A DNA stretch of 64,000 nucleotides from Sphingomonadaceae bacterium. Lineage in GTDB: Bacteria; Pseudomonadota; Alphaproteobacteria; Sphingomonadales; Sphingomonadaceae. The notes beneath the pieces are model-generated. The model was not told the DNA's origin and did no database searches. It saw only the letters and a program-made list of their open reading frames with translations. Of this stretch, positions 49,307 to 59,250 are shown piece after piece. Each line of letters begins with the position of its first letter. Within the stretch, counting starts at the first letter, position 1. The stretch spans positions 1 through 64,000 of the forward strand of contig JANYGC010000114.1 of NCBI GenBank assembly GCA_025359425.1. Reading direction: 5' to 3'. Both the position numbers and the translations under genes were made by a program.

Positions 49307-50982
49307 AGTCCCAGTTCATCGCGCAGGGCCTTGCGGTCTAATTTGCCGATCATCGTCTTGGGCAACAGTTCGCGCACAATCACCTGATCGACGCGTTCGT
49401 GCTTGCCGACGCGTGTGTTGAGCCACCCCTTCAATTCCTCGCCGGTCGCCTCATCCAAGAGCGTCACATAAGCGCGCGGGCTTTCGCCGCGGTAGGCATC
49501 GGGCACTCCGATTACCAGCGCCTCCTTGACCGCCGGATGCGCGAGCAAGACCGCCTCGACCTGGCTCGGGAACACCTTGAAGCCGCCCACTGCGATCATG
49601 TCCTTGATCCGGTCGACAATCCGCGCGTAGCCGGCCTTGTCGATGGTCGCGACGTCGCCGGTGCGCAGCCAGCGGCCGTCATTGCGCCCGGCAAAGGCCG
49701 AAGCCGCTGCTTCAGGGCGCTGCCAATACCCTTGCATCACTTGCGGGCCTTGAATGGCGAGTTCACCGGGCTCTCCTGGCGGGGCATCCTTGTCAGGGTC
49801 TTCGCGGTCCAGCAGCATCATCCGGGTGCCCGGAAGCGGCTGGCCGATCGTGCCGACCCGTTCCGCGCCTTCGTAAGGGTTGGTCGAGGTGACCCCCGAA
49901 GTTTCGGTCAGGCCGTAGCCTTCGACCAGCCGCGCTCCGCTTTGCATTTCCCACTTGGTCTTGAGCGGCAAGGGCAGCGGCGCACCGCCCGAGATACAGA
50001 TCCTGAGGCTCGAAAAATCGGTCCGCGCCATTTGGGGATGGTCGAGCATGGCCTGAAACATCGTCGGCACCCCCGGCACCGCAGTCGCCCTGACCCGTTG
50101 CAATGTTTTGAGCGCCTGCTTGGCTTCGAACCGCGGCAGCATGGCGATGCACCCGCCATTGGCGATCGTCCGATTGAGGACGCAGGTGTTGGCGAAGACA
50201 TGGAACAGCGGCAAGACGCCCAGAATCATGTCGCGCTCACCGGCCCGCGGATCGATTGCCACGACCTGCCGGGCATTCGCGGTAAGGTTCTGGTGCGTCA
50301 GCATCGCGCCCTTGGGGGTGCCGGTGGTTCCGCCGGTGTATTGCAGCAGAGCAAGATCGTGAGCGGGATCGATCGCCACTGGCGCCGGATCTTCATCGAA
50401 CAGGCATTGCTGCCACGAAAACACCGCGCGGTGCGCAGGCAGCGGCACAACCGCCTTGCGGCCAAGTACGGCCAGCGCCAGCCGCTTTGACCACGGCAGC
50501 ATCCGGCCCAGATCGCCCACGATCAGCCGTTCGAGCGGTGTGGCGTCGAGCACCTTGAGAGCGGTGGGCACAAGCGCCGCAGAATTAAGCGTGACCAGCA
50601 CCCGCGCGCCCGAATCGAGCACTTGCGCCGCCAGTTCGTCCACGGTGTAGAGCGGACTGAAATTGACCAGGGTCATCCCGGCCATTGCCGCCCCGTAATA
50701 GGCCGATACATAGATCGGCACGTTGGGCAGATAAAGTCCCACCCGGTCGCCCCGCGCTAACCCGGACAATTGCAGATAGGCGGCAAATGCGCACGCTTCG
50801 CGGTGCAATTGTGCATAGCTGAAGCGGCGCCCGAGGAATTCGACCAAGGGGCGACCGGGATGCGCCGCAACCGCATCGGCAAACATTTGCGGCAGGCTGA
50901 GCGGCGGCAGTTCAAGCGCCCAGTCGCAAGGATGCTCGTAGTGTGCGAGCCAAGGTTCTTCAGCGGGTATATTGAATGCCAT
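49303..50982 (-). CDS. Long-chain fatty-acid--CoA ligase (AMP-binding)
   Basis: LLQYTGGTTGTPKGAMLTHQNL; VEGYGLTETSGVTSTNP; LRTGDVATIDKAGYARIVDRIKDMIAVGGFKV. Confidence 0.95.
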   Translation of the reverse strand: MAFNIPAEEPWLAHYEHPCDWALELPPLSLPQMFADAVAAHPGRPLVEFLGRRFSYAQLHREACAFAAYLQLSGLARGDRVGLYLPNVPIYVSAYYGAAMAGMTLVNFSPLYTVDELAAQVLDSGARVLVTLNSAALVPTALKVLDATPLERLIVGDLGRMLPWSKRLALAVLGRKAVVPLPAHRAVFSWQQCLFDEDPAPVAIDPAHDLALLQYTGGTTGTPKGAMLTHQNLTANARQVVAIDPRAGERDMILGVLPLFHVFANTCVLNRTIANGGCIAMLPRFEAKQALKTLQRVRATAVPGVPTMFQAMLDHPQMARTDFSSLRICISGGAPLPLPLKTKWEMQSGARLVEGYGLTETSGVTSTNPYEGAERVGTIGQPLPGTRMMLLDREDPDKDAPPGEPGELAIQGPQVMQGYWQRPEAAASAFAGRNDGRWLRTGDVATIDKAGYARIVDRIKDMIAVGGFKVFPSQVEAVLLAHPAVKEALVIGVPDAYRGESPRAYVTLLDEATGEELKGWLNTRVGKHERVDQVIVRELLPKTMIGKLDRKALRDELGL

Positions 50983-51033
50983 GCGCCCAGCTTAGCCGGT
51001 CAACCGGGCCTGCGTCAGCAAAAATTCGGCTGA

Positions 51034-51765
51034 CTATCCCTGCTCACCCGGTTCGGCTGGTTCGGCAGTCTCGCCCGCCGCTTCGGCGGCGCGTTTGGCA
51101 TCGAGCCAGGCGGCGGCTTCGGCTTCCTGCGCTGCTTCGCCCGCGGCCTTGACCGAGGCGTCGCGTTCGGCGCGCAGCTCTTCGATCAGTGCCACCCGGT
51201 CATCGCCGAGCCGCGCATCGTCGCCGGCCTGATCGATCAACCCGGCCTTCTTGGCGGCCTTGGCAACGATCCCATCAAGTTCACGCTGCGAGCACAGCCC
51301 CAGCGTCACCGGGTCTTTGGGTTGGATGTTGCTGATGTTCCAGTGGCTGCGGTCGCGGATCGCCGAGATCGTGTTGCGGGTCGTACCGATCAGCTTGCCG
51401 ATCTGCGCGTCCGAAATTTCGGGGTGGCTGCGCAGGATCCAGGCGATGCCGTCGGGCTTGTCCTGGCGCTTCGACACCGGGGTGTAACGCGGGCCTTTGG
51501 TCCGGTTGACGGTGACCGGGGCCTTTTGCATCACCAGCGAATAGTTCGGATCGGCCTGACCTTTTTCGATTTCACCCATGGTCAGCTCGCCTGAACGAAC
51601 CGGATCGCGCCCGGTGTACTTCGAGCTCGCCAGATCGTCGGCCATTGCTTGCACTTCGAGGATGTGCAGCCCGCAGAATTCTGCGATTTGTTCGAAGCTC
51701 AAAGCAGTGGTGTCAACCAGCCACGAGGCGGTTGCATGCGGCATGAGCGGGGTCGGCTGGGTCAC
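51034..51765 (-). CDS. trcR: DUF1013 protein, TrcR-type cell-cycle transcriptional regulator
   Basis: GTG start MTQPTPLMPHATASWLVDTTALSFEQIAEFCGLHILEVQAMADD...GIAWILRSHPEISDAQIGKLIGTTRNTISAIRDRSHWN. Confidence 0.87.
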   Translation of the reverse strand: MTQPTPLMPHATASWLVDTTALSFEQIAEFCGLHILEVQAMADDLASSKYTGRDPVRSGELTMGEIEKGQADPNYSLVMQKAPVTVNRTKGPRYTPVSKRQDKPDGIAWILRSHPEISDAQIGKLIGTTRNTISAIRDRSHWNISNIQPKDPVTLGLCSQRELDGIVAKAAKKAGLIDQAGDDARLGDDRVALIEELRAERDASVKAAGEAAQEAEAAAWLDAKRAAEAAGETAEPAEPGEQG

Positions 51766-51890
51766 GCGAATTCTCCGTTTGGATAGCGCCGGAAATAGAT
51801 AGGGCCGCCCCTTGCGGAGCGGCCATGCCGTGGCGCATCTAGGCGTTATGGCGCGGCGGGGCAAGAGCACAAACCCATTCTTAAATTATC

Positions 51891-51909
51891 CTGACTAAGG
51901 CATAGTCAG
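51891..51909. promoter_or_regulatory. Perfect dyad CTGACTA-AGGCA-TAGTCAG upstream of a lipoprotein pair
   Basis: 7-bp perfect inverted repeat, 30 bp before ATG at 51940. Confidence 0.5.
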
Positions 51910-51939
51910 CGTACCGGGATTATCGCTTGGGGGTTTGCA

Positions 51940-52686
51940 ATGCTGCAACGATTGTGGGTGGCGGCGATGGCCGTGCTGCTGCTTGGCGGCTGCGGCCGCG
52001 GCGACGAGGATTTTACCGTGCGGGTGGCGCGCCCGCCCGAGCGGGTGATGCAGGAACTCGGCCACGCTGGCCTCGACGGCGAGGTCAGCGGGCATTTTCC
52101 GGGGCTAAAGGTCGAGCGGAGCGAACCGGCCACGAACGAAGTGCTTTACACCATTCCCGGCGACAGCAATTTTCCAGCAGCGATCCATTTGACATTCGAG
52201 GCGGTGGACGGCGGCAAGGAAACCGTGGTCCACGCTGCGGTCGACGTCCCTGCAGTGAAGGTCTCGCTCAAAGGCCAATCAAAGGTCATCAGCGAATTCA
52301 AGGTCGAGACCGTGCTGCGCCAACTGGTCGAGAAGGTCGGTAAAAGGCTCGAAGAGGGCAGCGATACCGTGGCTGAACGCAAGGAGATGTCGCAGCTCCT
52401 GACCGGGCTGGCAGTGGTAACCAATTCGAAGCAGCTCAGACTCGCACTCGACATGGAAAAAAGCCCCGACTGGTATCAGGGCGGTTTCGGTTCGTGGTAT
52501 GATGGCGACGACCGTGGCTACGGCGCCGGACAAGGCTATGGCAACGCAGCTGTTGGCGAAGACCCGGAGGTCGCCGTGCGCGAACAGGAATACAGGGAAA
52601 AGGAGCGCACCGCCCAGGCTGCAGCGCCGATGAACGATGCCGAGGGCGATGACGCCCGCGGCTCCCGGACCACGTCCCAGGAATAA
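51940..52686 (+). CDS. Uncharacterised predicted lipoprotein (1 of tandem pair)
   Basis: MLQRLWVAAMAVLLLGGCGRGDED lipobox; no recognised domain. Confidence 0.75.
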   Translation: MLQRLWVAAMAVLLLGGCGRGDEDFTVRVARPPERVMQELGHAGLDGEVSGHFPGLKVERSEPATNEVLYTIPGDSNFPAAIHLTFEAVDGGKETVVHAAVDVPAVKVSLKGQSKVISEFKVETVLRQLVEKVGKRLEEGSDTVAERKEMSQLLTGLAVVTNSKQLRLALDMEKSPDWYQGGFGSWYDGDDRGYGAGQGYGNAAVGEDPEVAVREQEYREKERTAQAAAPMNDAEGDDARGSRTTSQE

Positions 52687-52690
52687 GCTG

Positions 52691-53296
52691 GTGCCTCGGG
52701 TCCTGTTCGCATTCTTTGCCGCGTTGGTGCTGGCGGCCTGCGGGCACAGTGAGCCCGAGCCGCTGGCCAACTACCAATTCAACATTCCGGTCACGCAGGT
52801 AGCCGCCAAATTGGTGGAGCTCACCGATGCACATTCCTCGCTGAGCCGGATTGCAATGCGCCGCCCGCCGCTCGATGTCAGGAGTACCCTCAGCAATGGC
52901 ACCGGACTGGTAACGATCGCAGTGCCCGGCGGCGGCGGGAAGCGCGCGGTCACCCTGACCTTCACCCTCACGCCCTATCTGGACGGCAAGTACACCATGG
53001 CCGCGCTGTCGATGGATGCGCCCGATGCCGAGGAAATTGACCTTGGCGCCAATCGTTATGCAGGTGCGAAGAGCCTCGGCAAGGCCTTTGGTGAGGCACT
53101 CGGCACGCTCGCGAACAAGGTCAATGCCCCGTACTACCAGAACGACCCGGCGCGGCGGTTCGGGCGGTTGTTCGACCTTGCAGCGGCGCTCGACGATCCT
53201 GCCCTGCGCGCCCGCGTTATCAGCCGCGGCCAGCAAGCGGGCAGTGTCGACTTCCTGTTCTTTGACCATCCGCCCGAGAGCGAGTTCGACGAGTAG
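52691..53296 (+). CDS. Uncharacterised predicted lipoprotein (2 of tandem pair)
   Basis: Probable GTG start MPRVLFAFFAALVLAACGHSEPEPL lipobox; no recognised domain. Confidence 0.75.
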   Translation: MPRVLFAFFAALVLAACGHSEPEPLANYQFNIPVTQVAAKLVELTDAHSSLSRIAMRRPPLDVRSTLSNGTGLVTIAVPGGGGKRAVTLTFTLTPYLDGKYTMAALSMDAPDAEEIDLGANRYAGAKSLGKAFGEALGTLANKVNAPYYQNDPARRFGRLFDLAAALDDPALRARVISRGQQAGSVDFLFFDHPPESEFDE

Positions 53297-53311
53297 CCCG
53301 GCCGCCTCGCG

Positions 53312-54316
53312 TCAACCCACCGCCAGCACGATCTTGCCGATGTGGCTGCCCGCTTCCATCCGCGCATGCGCGGCGGCGGCCTCGGCCAGCGGGAAAGTCT
53401 GGTCCATCACCGGGCGCAGCACCCCGCCGGTTATCAAAGGCCATGCCAGGGCGCGGATTTCCTGCGCGAGCAAGGCCTTGAACTGGTTCGAGCGCGGACG
53501 CAGCGTCGATCCGGTCAGGGTCAGGCGGCGGCGCATCACCTCGGCCATGTTGATCGTCGCCTGCAAGCCGCCCTGCACCGCGATGGTGACATGGCGGCCA
53601 TCGTCGACAAGGCATTTGAGGTTGCGCATCACATAGTCGCCCGCGACCATGTCGAGCACGATCTGCACCCCCTGCCCGCCGGTAATCCGCGCCACTTCCT
53701 CGACGAAATCGCTCGCCTTGTAGTCGATCGCATGATCCGCACCGATCCGCAGCGCTGCCGCACATTTGTCCGCGCCGCCGCAAGTGACGATCACCGTCAG
53801 CCCGAACGCTTTGCCCAGCATGATCGCCATCGACCCGATCCCGCTGGTGCCGCCGTGGACCAGCAGCGCCTCACCCTCCTTGGCCCAGCCGCGTTCGAAC
53901 ACGTTGTGCCACACGGTGAACAGCGTTTCGGGCAAGGCGGCGGCCGACGCGAGCGGCAGGTCGTCCGGCACAACGAGGCAAAGATCGGCACAGGCGAGGC
54001 AATACTGGGCATATCCACCGCCTGAAACAAGCGCACAGACCTTTTGGCCGAGTAGGGCCGGATCGGCGCCTTCGCCCAACGCAACAACCTCGCCCGCAAT
54101 CTCGAGCCCGGGGATCGGCGAGGCGCCCGGCGGGGGTGGGTAGAATCCCTGTCGCTGGATCACGTCAGGGCGATTGACCCCCGCGAACGCGACCCTGATC
54201 AGCACCTCGCCCGGGCCCGGGCGCGGCACCGGCGCATCGGCCAGTCGCAACACTTCGGGTCCACCGGGCGCGTCGAATCCCGCGACCTTCATAGTTTCGG
54301 CAATAATATCAGCCAT
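53312..54316 (-). CDS. NAD(P)H quinone oxidoreductase (zinc-independent MDR, TP53I3-like)
   Basis: FAGVNRPDVIQRQGFYPPPPGASPIPGLEIAGEV; LLVHGGTSGIGSMAIMLGKAFG. Confidence 0.93.
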   Translation of the reverse strand: MADIIAETMKVAGFDAPGGPEVLRLADAPVPRPGPGEVLIRVAFAGVNRPDVIQRQGFYPPPPGASPIPGLEIAGEVVALGEGADPALLGQKVCALVSGGGYAQYCLACADLCLVVPDDLPLASAAALPETLFTVWHNVFERGWAKEGEALLVHGGTSGIGSMAIMLGKAFGLTVIVTCGGADKCAAALRIGADHAIDYKASDFVEEVARITGGQGVQIVLDMVAGDYVMRNLKCLVDDGRHVTIAVQGGLQATINMAEVMRRRLTLTGSTLRPRSNQFKALLAQEIRALAWPLITGGVLRPVMDQTFPLAEAAAAHARMEAGSHIGKIVLAVG

Positions 54317-54409
54317 TTGCAAACCCCTGTTGCACGCGGGCCACTGTTGCACAGCCCTAGCGTCCAGGCGTGTTGACAGCAAGGCCGTCCGGTCCGATTC
54401 TGACCCGTA

Positions 54410-54610
54410 ATGGATGATGACCTCCCCCGAGCCAAGGTCGACGCCGCCGGCCTGCTTTCCGCGGAAAGCCTCGATCCCTATTCGCTGGGCGAGCTGGGCG
54501 AACGGATCGCTTTGCTCGAAGCCGAAGTGGCCCGGATCAAGGCTCACCGCGACAAGGCCGCAGCGCACCGGGCCGCTGCCGACATGCTGTTCGGGGGCAA
54601 ATCGGCCTGA
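54410..54610 (+). CDS. DUF1192 domain-containing protein
   Basis: SLGELGERIALLEAEVARIKAHRDKAAAHRAAADMLF. Confidence 0.85.
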   Translation: MDDDLPRAKVDAAGLLSAESLDPYSLGELGERIALLEAEVARIKAHRDKAAAHRAAADMLFGGKSA

Positions 54611-54648
54611 TGGAGCGGTCCCGGCCTTTTCGCCGCCACATCGGCTTC

Positions 54649-54676
54649 CCATATAGGTCAGGCCATATAGGTTTGG
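54649..54676 (+). promoter_or_regulatory. 14-nt direct repeat CCATATAGGTCAGG/CCATATAGGTTTGG upstream of clpA
   Basis: Two abutting copies, 12/14 identical, about 80 bp before ATG at 54757. Confidence 0.5.
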
Positions 54677-54756
54677 TTAACCACACCGCTTCATATTCTC
54701 CGGCAGTGCCAAATTCACCAGGCGGAGCGCTTATCCCTCTTTTGAGAGACCACTAG

Positions 54757-57147
54757 ATGCCCAGTTTCGCCCAGAGCCTTGAAAAGACGCTGCACGCCGC
54801 GCTCGCCAATGCGTCCGAGCGCAGTCACGAGTATGCGACGCTGGAGCACCTGCTGCTCGCGCTGATCGACGATCCCGATGCGATGCTGGTGATGGAAGCC
54901 TGCGGAGTTGATCTTGCCGAACTGGGTGAGGTGGTGAAGCAGTATCTCGACCAGGAATACCAGTCACTCAAAACGCAGGAGAAGGGCGATCCTTCGCCCA
55001 CCGCGGGGTTCCAGCGGGTGATCCAGCGCGCCATCCTGCATGTGCAATCGTCGGGCAAGGATACCGTGACCGGCGCCAACGTGCTGGTCGCGCTGTTCTC
55101 CGAGCGTGACAGCTATGCGGTCTATTTCCTCCAGCAGCAGGACATGACCCGGCTCGACGCGGTGAGCTATATCAGCCACGGGATCGGCAAGGGCGGCAAG
55201 CGAATCGAGGATCGCACCCCCAAGGGGATCGAGGCCGAAACCCCGCAGGCCGAGGAAAAGACCGCGAGCAAGGACAGCAAGAAAGATTCCGCGCTCGACC
55301 AGTTCTGCGTCAACCTCAACGAGAAGGCGCTGGCCGGCAAGATCGATCCGCTGATCGGGCGCGGTCCCGAGGTCGATCGCACGATCCAGATCCTGTGCCG
55401 CCGATCGAAGAACAACCCGCTCTATGTCGGCGACCCTGGCGTCGGCAAAACCGCCATCGCCGAGGGCCTCGCGCGCAAGATCATCGAAGGCGATGTCCCC
55501 GAGGTGCTGACGGCTGCGGTGATCTATTCGCTCGACATGGGCGCGCTGCTCGCCGGCACGCGCTATCGCGGCGATTTTGAGGAGCGGCTCAAGCAGGTCG
55601 TCAGCGAGCTTGAGAAGATGCCCGACGCGGTGCTGTTCATCGACGAGATCCACACCGTGATCGGTGCGGGGGCGACCAGCGGCGGGGCGATGGATGCCTC
55701 CAACCTGCTTAAACCTGCGCTGAGCGGCGGGACGATCCGCTGCATCGGCTCGACCACCTACAAGGAATTCCGCAACCACTTCGAAAAGGACCGCGCACTG
55801 CTGCGCCGGTTCCAGAAGATCGACGTCAACGAACCCACGGTCGAAGACACGATCAAGATCCTCAAGGGGCTGCGCAGCGCCTTCGAGGAACACCACAAGG
55901 TCAAGTACACCCCCGAGGCGATCAAGACCGCGGTCGAACTATCGGCGCGCTACATCAACGACCGCAAGTTACCCGACAAGGCGATCGACGTGATCGACGA
56001 GGTCGGCGCCATGCAGATGCTGGTGCCGCCAAGCAAGCGCAAGAAGATCATCACCGCGCGCGAGATCGAGATGGTGATCGCCACGATGGCGCGAATTCCG
56101 CCCAAATCGGTATCGTCGGATGACCGCCAGGCGCTCGAACATCTCAGCCGCGACCTGAAACGGGTCGTGTTCGGACAGGACCAGGCAATCGAAGTCCTGG
56201 CGAGCGCAATGAAGCTCAGCCGGGCCGGGCTGCGCGATCCCGAAAAGCCGATCGGCTCGTTCCTGTTTTCGGGCCCCACTGGTGTCGGCAAGACCGAGGT
56301 CGCCAAACAGCTTGCCAGCATCATGGGGATCCCGATCCAGCGCTTCGATATGTCCGAGTACATGGAACGCCATTCGGTCAGCCGGCTGATCGGCGCGCCT
56401 CCGGGCTATGTCGGCTACGATCAGGGCGGCTTGCTCACCGATGCGATCGATCAGCAGCCGCACTGCGTGCTGCTGCTCGACGAGATCGAGAAGGCCCACC
56501 CCGACCTGTTCAATATCCTGTTGCAGGTGATGGACAACGGGCGGTTGACCGATCACCACGGCAAAACGGTCGATTTCCGCAACGTCGTGCTGATCATGAC
56601 CACCAATGCCGGGGCGAGCGACATGGCGCGAAATGGCATCGGCTTCGGCGACGTATCGAAGGCCGATGCCGGCGACGAGGCGGTCAAGCGCATGTTCAGT
56701 CCCGAATTCCGCAACCGGCTCGATGCGATCGTGCCGTTCGCTTACCTTGGCACCGAGGTGATCGCGCGGGTGGTCGAGAAGTTCGTGCTCCAGCTCGAAC
56801 TGCAGCTGGCCGACCAGAATGTCCACATCCAGTTCGACAGCGATGCCCGCGAATGGCTGGGCGCGCGCGGCTATGACAGGATGTTCGGCGCACGGCCGAT
56901 GGCGCGGCTGATCCAGGACAAGGTCAAGCAACCACTTGCCGAAGAGCTGCTGTTCGGCAAGCTGCGCCACGGCGGCGAGGTGCATGTTTCAGTCAAGGAC
57001 GGCGGGCTGTCGTTCGAGCTGGCCCCGGCCCCGCCGAAACTCGATCGCAAAGCCAAGAAGGCCGTTGCCGATGCGGCGGCGGAAAAGGCCAAACCAAAGC
57101 GCAAGCCCAAAGCTGCGCCCGAGACGAGCGGCGATAGCAGCGAATAA
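54757..57147 (+). CDS. clpA: ATP-dependent Clp protease ATP-binding subunit ClpA
   Basis: [67 protein letters not shown]. Confidence 0.97.
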   Translation: MPSFAQSLEKTLHAALANASERSHEYATLEHLLLALIDDPDAMLVMEACGVDLAELGEVVKQYLDQEYQSLKTQEKGDPSPTAGFQRVIQRAILHVQSSGKDTVTGANVLVALFSERDSYAVYFLQQQDMTRLDAVSYISHGIGKGGKRIEDRTPKGIEAETPQAEEKTASKDSKKDSALDQFCVNLNEKALAGKIDPLIGRGPEVDRTIQILCRRSKNNPLYVGDPGVGKTAIAEGLARKIIEGDVPEVLTAAVIYSLDMGALLAGTRYRGDFEERLKQVVSELEKMPDAVLFIDEIHTVIGAGATSGGAMDASNLLKPALSGGTIRCIGSTTYKEFRNHFEKDRALLRRFQKIDVNEPTVEDTIKILKGLRSAFEEHHKVKYTPEAIKTAVELSARYINDRKLPDKAIDVIDEVGAMQMLVPPSKRKKIITAREIEMVIATMARIPPKSVSSDDRQALEHLSRDLKRVVFGQDQAIEVLASAMKLSRAGLRDPEKPIGSFLFSGPTGVGKTEVAKQLASIMGIPIQRFDMSEYMERHSVSRLIGAPPGYVGYDQGGLLTDAIDQQPHCVLLLDEIEKAHPDLFNILLQVMDNGRLTDHHGKTVDFRNVVLIMTTNAGASDMARNGIGFGDVSKADAGDEAVKRMFSPEFRNRLDAIVPFAYLGTEVIARVVEKFVLQLELQLADQNVHIQFDSDAREWLGARGYDRMFGARPMARLIQDKVKQPLAEELLFGKLRHGGEVHVSVKDGGLSFELAPAPPKLDRKAKKAVADAAAEKAKPKRKPKAAPETSGDSSE

Positions 57148-57188
57148 CATTTGGCTCGCGGCCTGAATGCGCGTCTAGGATCCAGGCC

Positions 57189-58424
57189 GTGAAGCCCAAA
57201 CTGCTTACCACCCTTCCTGAGACTACCCCGGCAGTGCTTGGCGCGGACTTGCTTGCCGGGTTGACCGTGGCGATGGTCGCGATCCCGCTGAGCATCGCGA
57301 TTGCGATTGCTTCGGGCGCACCGCCCGCGACCGGGCTGATCACCGCAATCATCGGCGGTTTTCTGATCTCGCTGCTGGGCGGCAGCCGGGTTCAGATCGG
57401 CGGCCCAACCGGGGCCTTCATTGTCGTCGTCTATGGGGTAATTGCTGCCCACGGATACGACGGCCTGGTGCTGGCCACGCTGTTGGCAGGCGCAATCCTG
57501 CTACTGGGCGGCGTGCTGCGCGCGGGCAACCTGATTGCCCATGTCCCAGAGGCAGTGGTCAACGGCTTCACCATCGGCATCGCCTTGATCATAGCCGCCA
57601 GCCAGATCAATGACCTGCTGGGGCTCGGTATGGCAAAAGTCCCTGCCGATTTCATTGAAAAGGTGCCTGCACTGTGGGCCGCCCGCGGAAACGCAAACTG
57701 GTCTGCGCTGGCGCTGGGGCTCGCAACGCTGTTGGGCATTGTCGCGCTGCGGCGGGCATTTCCGCGCTGGCCCGGGTTGATCGCCGCGATGGCTCTGGCC
57801 TCACTGGCGGTGGTGCTGTGGCACTTGCCGGTCGATACGGTCCAGTCGCGCTATGGCGAATTGCCCAGCCATCTGCCGCTTCCCGCGTTGCCCGCAATGT
57901 CCGCCGCGCGGCTGCTGGAACTGCTCCCTTCAGCGCTGACGATCGCCTTCCTCGCCGCAATCGAATCGCTACTTTCGGCGATGGTCGCCGACCGCATGAT
58001 CGAAAGCCGCCACCGCCCCAATGCCGAACTGCTGGCGCAGGGCGCCGCCAATATCGGCTCGGCGCTGTTTGGCGGACTGCCGGCGACCGGCGCCATCGCC
58101 CGGACCGCAACCAATGTGCGCGCCGGCGGCAAGACCCCGCTCGCCGGGATATTCCACGCGCTGATCATCCTGCTGGTGATGCTGCTCGCCGCACCGCTCG
58201 CAGGTTACCTGGCGATGCCCGCACTGGCCGCGCTGCTGCTGGTCACCGCCTGGAACATGAGCGAGCCGGACAAGTGGCGCGGGTACTGGCGGACCCCGGT
58301 TAGCGAGCGGGCTTTGCTGCTGGTCACGTTGCTGCTCACCGTGCTGACCAGCCTCACTATCGCAATCGGCGTGGGTGTCGCGCTGGGGCTGGCCCTGCGC
58401 GGCTGGGAGAGGTGGCAGCGCTAA
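57189..58424 (+). CDS. SulP family inorganic anion transporter lacking a STAS domain
   Basis: ADLLAGLTVAMVAIPLSIAIAIASGAPPATGLITAIIGG; IESLLSAMVADRMIESRHRPNAELLAQGAANIGSALFGGLPATGAIARTATN; ends right after last TM. Confidence 0.92.
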   Translation: MKPKLLTTLPETTPAVLGADLLAGLTVAMVAIPLSIAIAIASGAPPATGLITAIIGGFLISLLGGSRVQIGGPTGAFIVVVYGVIAAHGYDGLVLATLLAGAILLLGGVLRAGNLIAHVPEAVVNGFTIGIALIIAASQINDLLGLGMAKVPADFIEKVPALWAARGNANWSALALGLATLLGIVALRRAFPRWPGLIAAMALASLAVVLWHLPVDTVQSRYGELPSHLPLPALPAMSAARLLELLPSALTIAFLAAIESLLSAMVADRMIESRHRPNAELLAQGAANIGSALFGGLPATGAIARTATNVRAGGKTPLAGIFHALIILLVMLLAAPLAGYLAMPALAALLLVTAWNMSEPDKWRGYWRTPVSERALLLVTLLLTVLTSLTIAIGVGVALGLALRGWERWQR

Positions 58425-58700
58425 TCCAGCTGTACCAGCTTGTCCCGCGCGCTCGCACCGCGCAGGAGGCTAAGCCGCGACGGCGCCGTGCCAAGCGCCT
58501 GCGCCACCAGTTCGAGCACCGCCTTGTTCGCCGCACCTTCGTCCGGCTTGGCGCGCACCCTGACCAGCACCACGCCCTGCCCCCAATTCGATCCCCTCGC
58601 TGTGCGCGCCCGGCGTTACCCGCAGCGCCAACCTCCCGTGCGAATCGGCTAGTGTGCGGATTGCGGCGGCGGGCGGAAATTCAACTTTCGGCCGAGCCAT
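58421..58700 (-). pseudogene. DUF167/YggU-family gene disrupted by +1 frameshift
   Basis: N-part MARPKVEFPPAAAIRTLADSHGRLALRVTPGAHSEGIELG; +1 frame then GQGVVLVRVRAKPDEGAANKAVLELVAQALGTAPSRLSLLRGASARDKLVQLD*; G5 run at 58580-58584; length 280 = 3n+1. Confidence 0.85.
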
Positions 58701-59250
58701 CAAACAGCGCCCGATGATGCCGCCCGTTCTCGACATAATGCGCCGTACCGATCCGCATCCCGACAATCGCCATCTCGTCGAGTTCACGCATGAACCGCGC
58801 TGGCCGGCCGCCCCACAGCTGACGCGGAGGAATAACCTTGCCCTCGGTCAGCATCGCTCCGGCAGCGAGCATCGCATCGCTGCCGATCCGCGCTTTGTTC
58901 ATCACCACCGCGCCGAGTCCGACGAAGGCGCGATCCTCAAGCACGCAGCCATGGACCATTGCCAGGTGGCCGATCAGTACATCCTCTCCGATTAGCAGCG
59001 GTGAGCCGTCAGGATCGCCCGGACGCGGCGGGTCGCAGTGCAACACCGAACCGTCCTGAACATTGCTGCGCGCGCCGATCACGATCCGGGTCACGTCGCC
59101 GCGCAGCACGCAATTGTACCAGATCGACGCATCCGGCCCGATCTCGACATCGCCGATGATCCGGCAGCCCGGCGCGATGAAGGCGCTGTCGTGAATGCGC
59201 GGCGCTTTGCCGTGGATGGCAACGATGGTGGTGTCAGGACGGTGGGTCAT
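58681..59250 (-). CDS. Gamma carbonic anhydrase family / hexapeptide-repeat protein
   Basis: IIGDVEIGPDASIWYNCVLRGDVTRIVIGARSNVQDGSVLHCD; GHLAMVHGCVLEDRAFVGLGAVVMNKARI. Confidence 0.93.
   Translation of the reverse strand: MTHRPDTTIVAIHGKAPRIHDSAFIAPGCRIIGDVEIGPDASIWYNCVLRGDVTRIVIGARSNVQDGSVLHCDPPRPGDPDGSPLLIGEDVLIGHLAMVHGCVLEDRAFVGLGAVVMNKARIGSDAMLAAGAMLTEGKVIPPRQLWGGRPARFMRELDEMAIVGMRIGTAHYVENGRHHRALFDGSAES

Noticed and set aside
54410-54757. clpS upstream of clpA
   Set aside because: The small ORF there matches DUF1192, not ClpS; no other ORF fits
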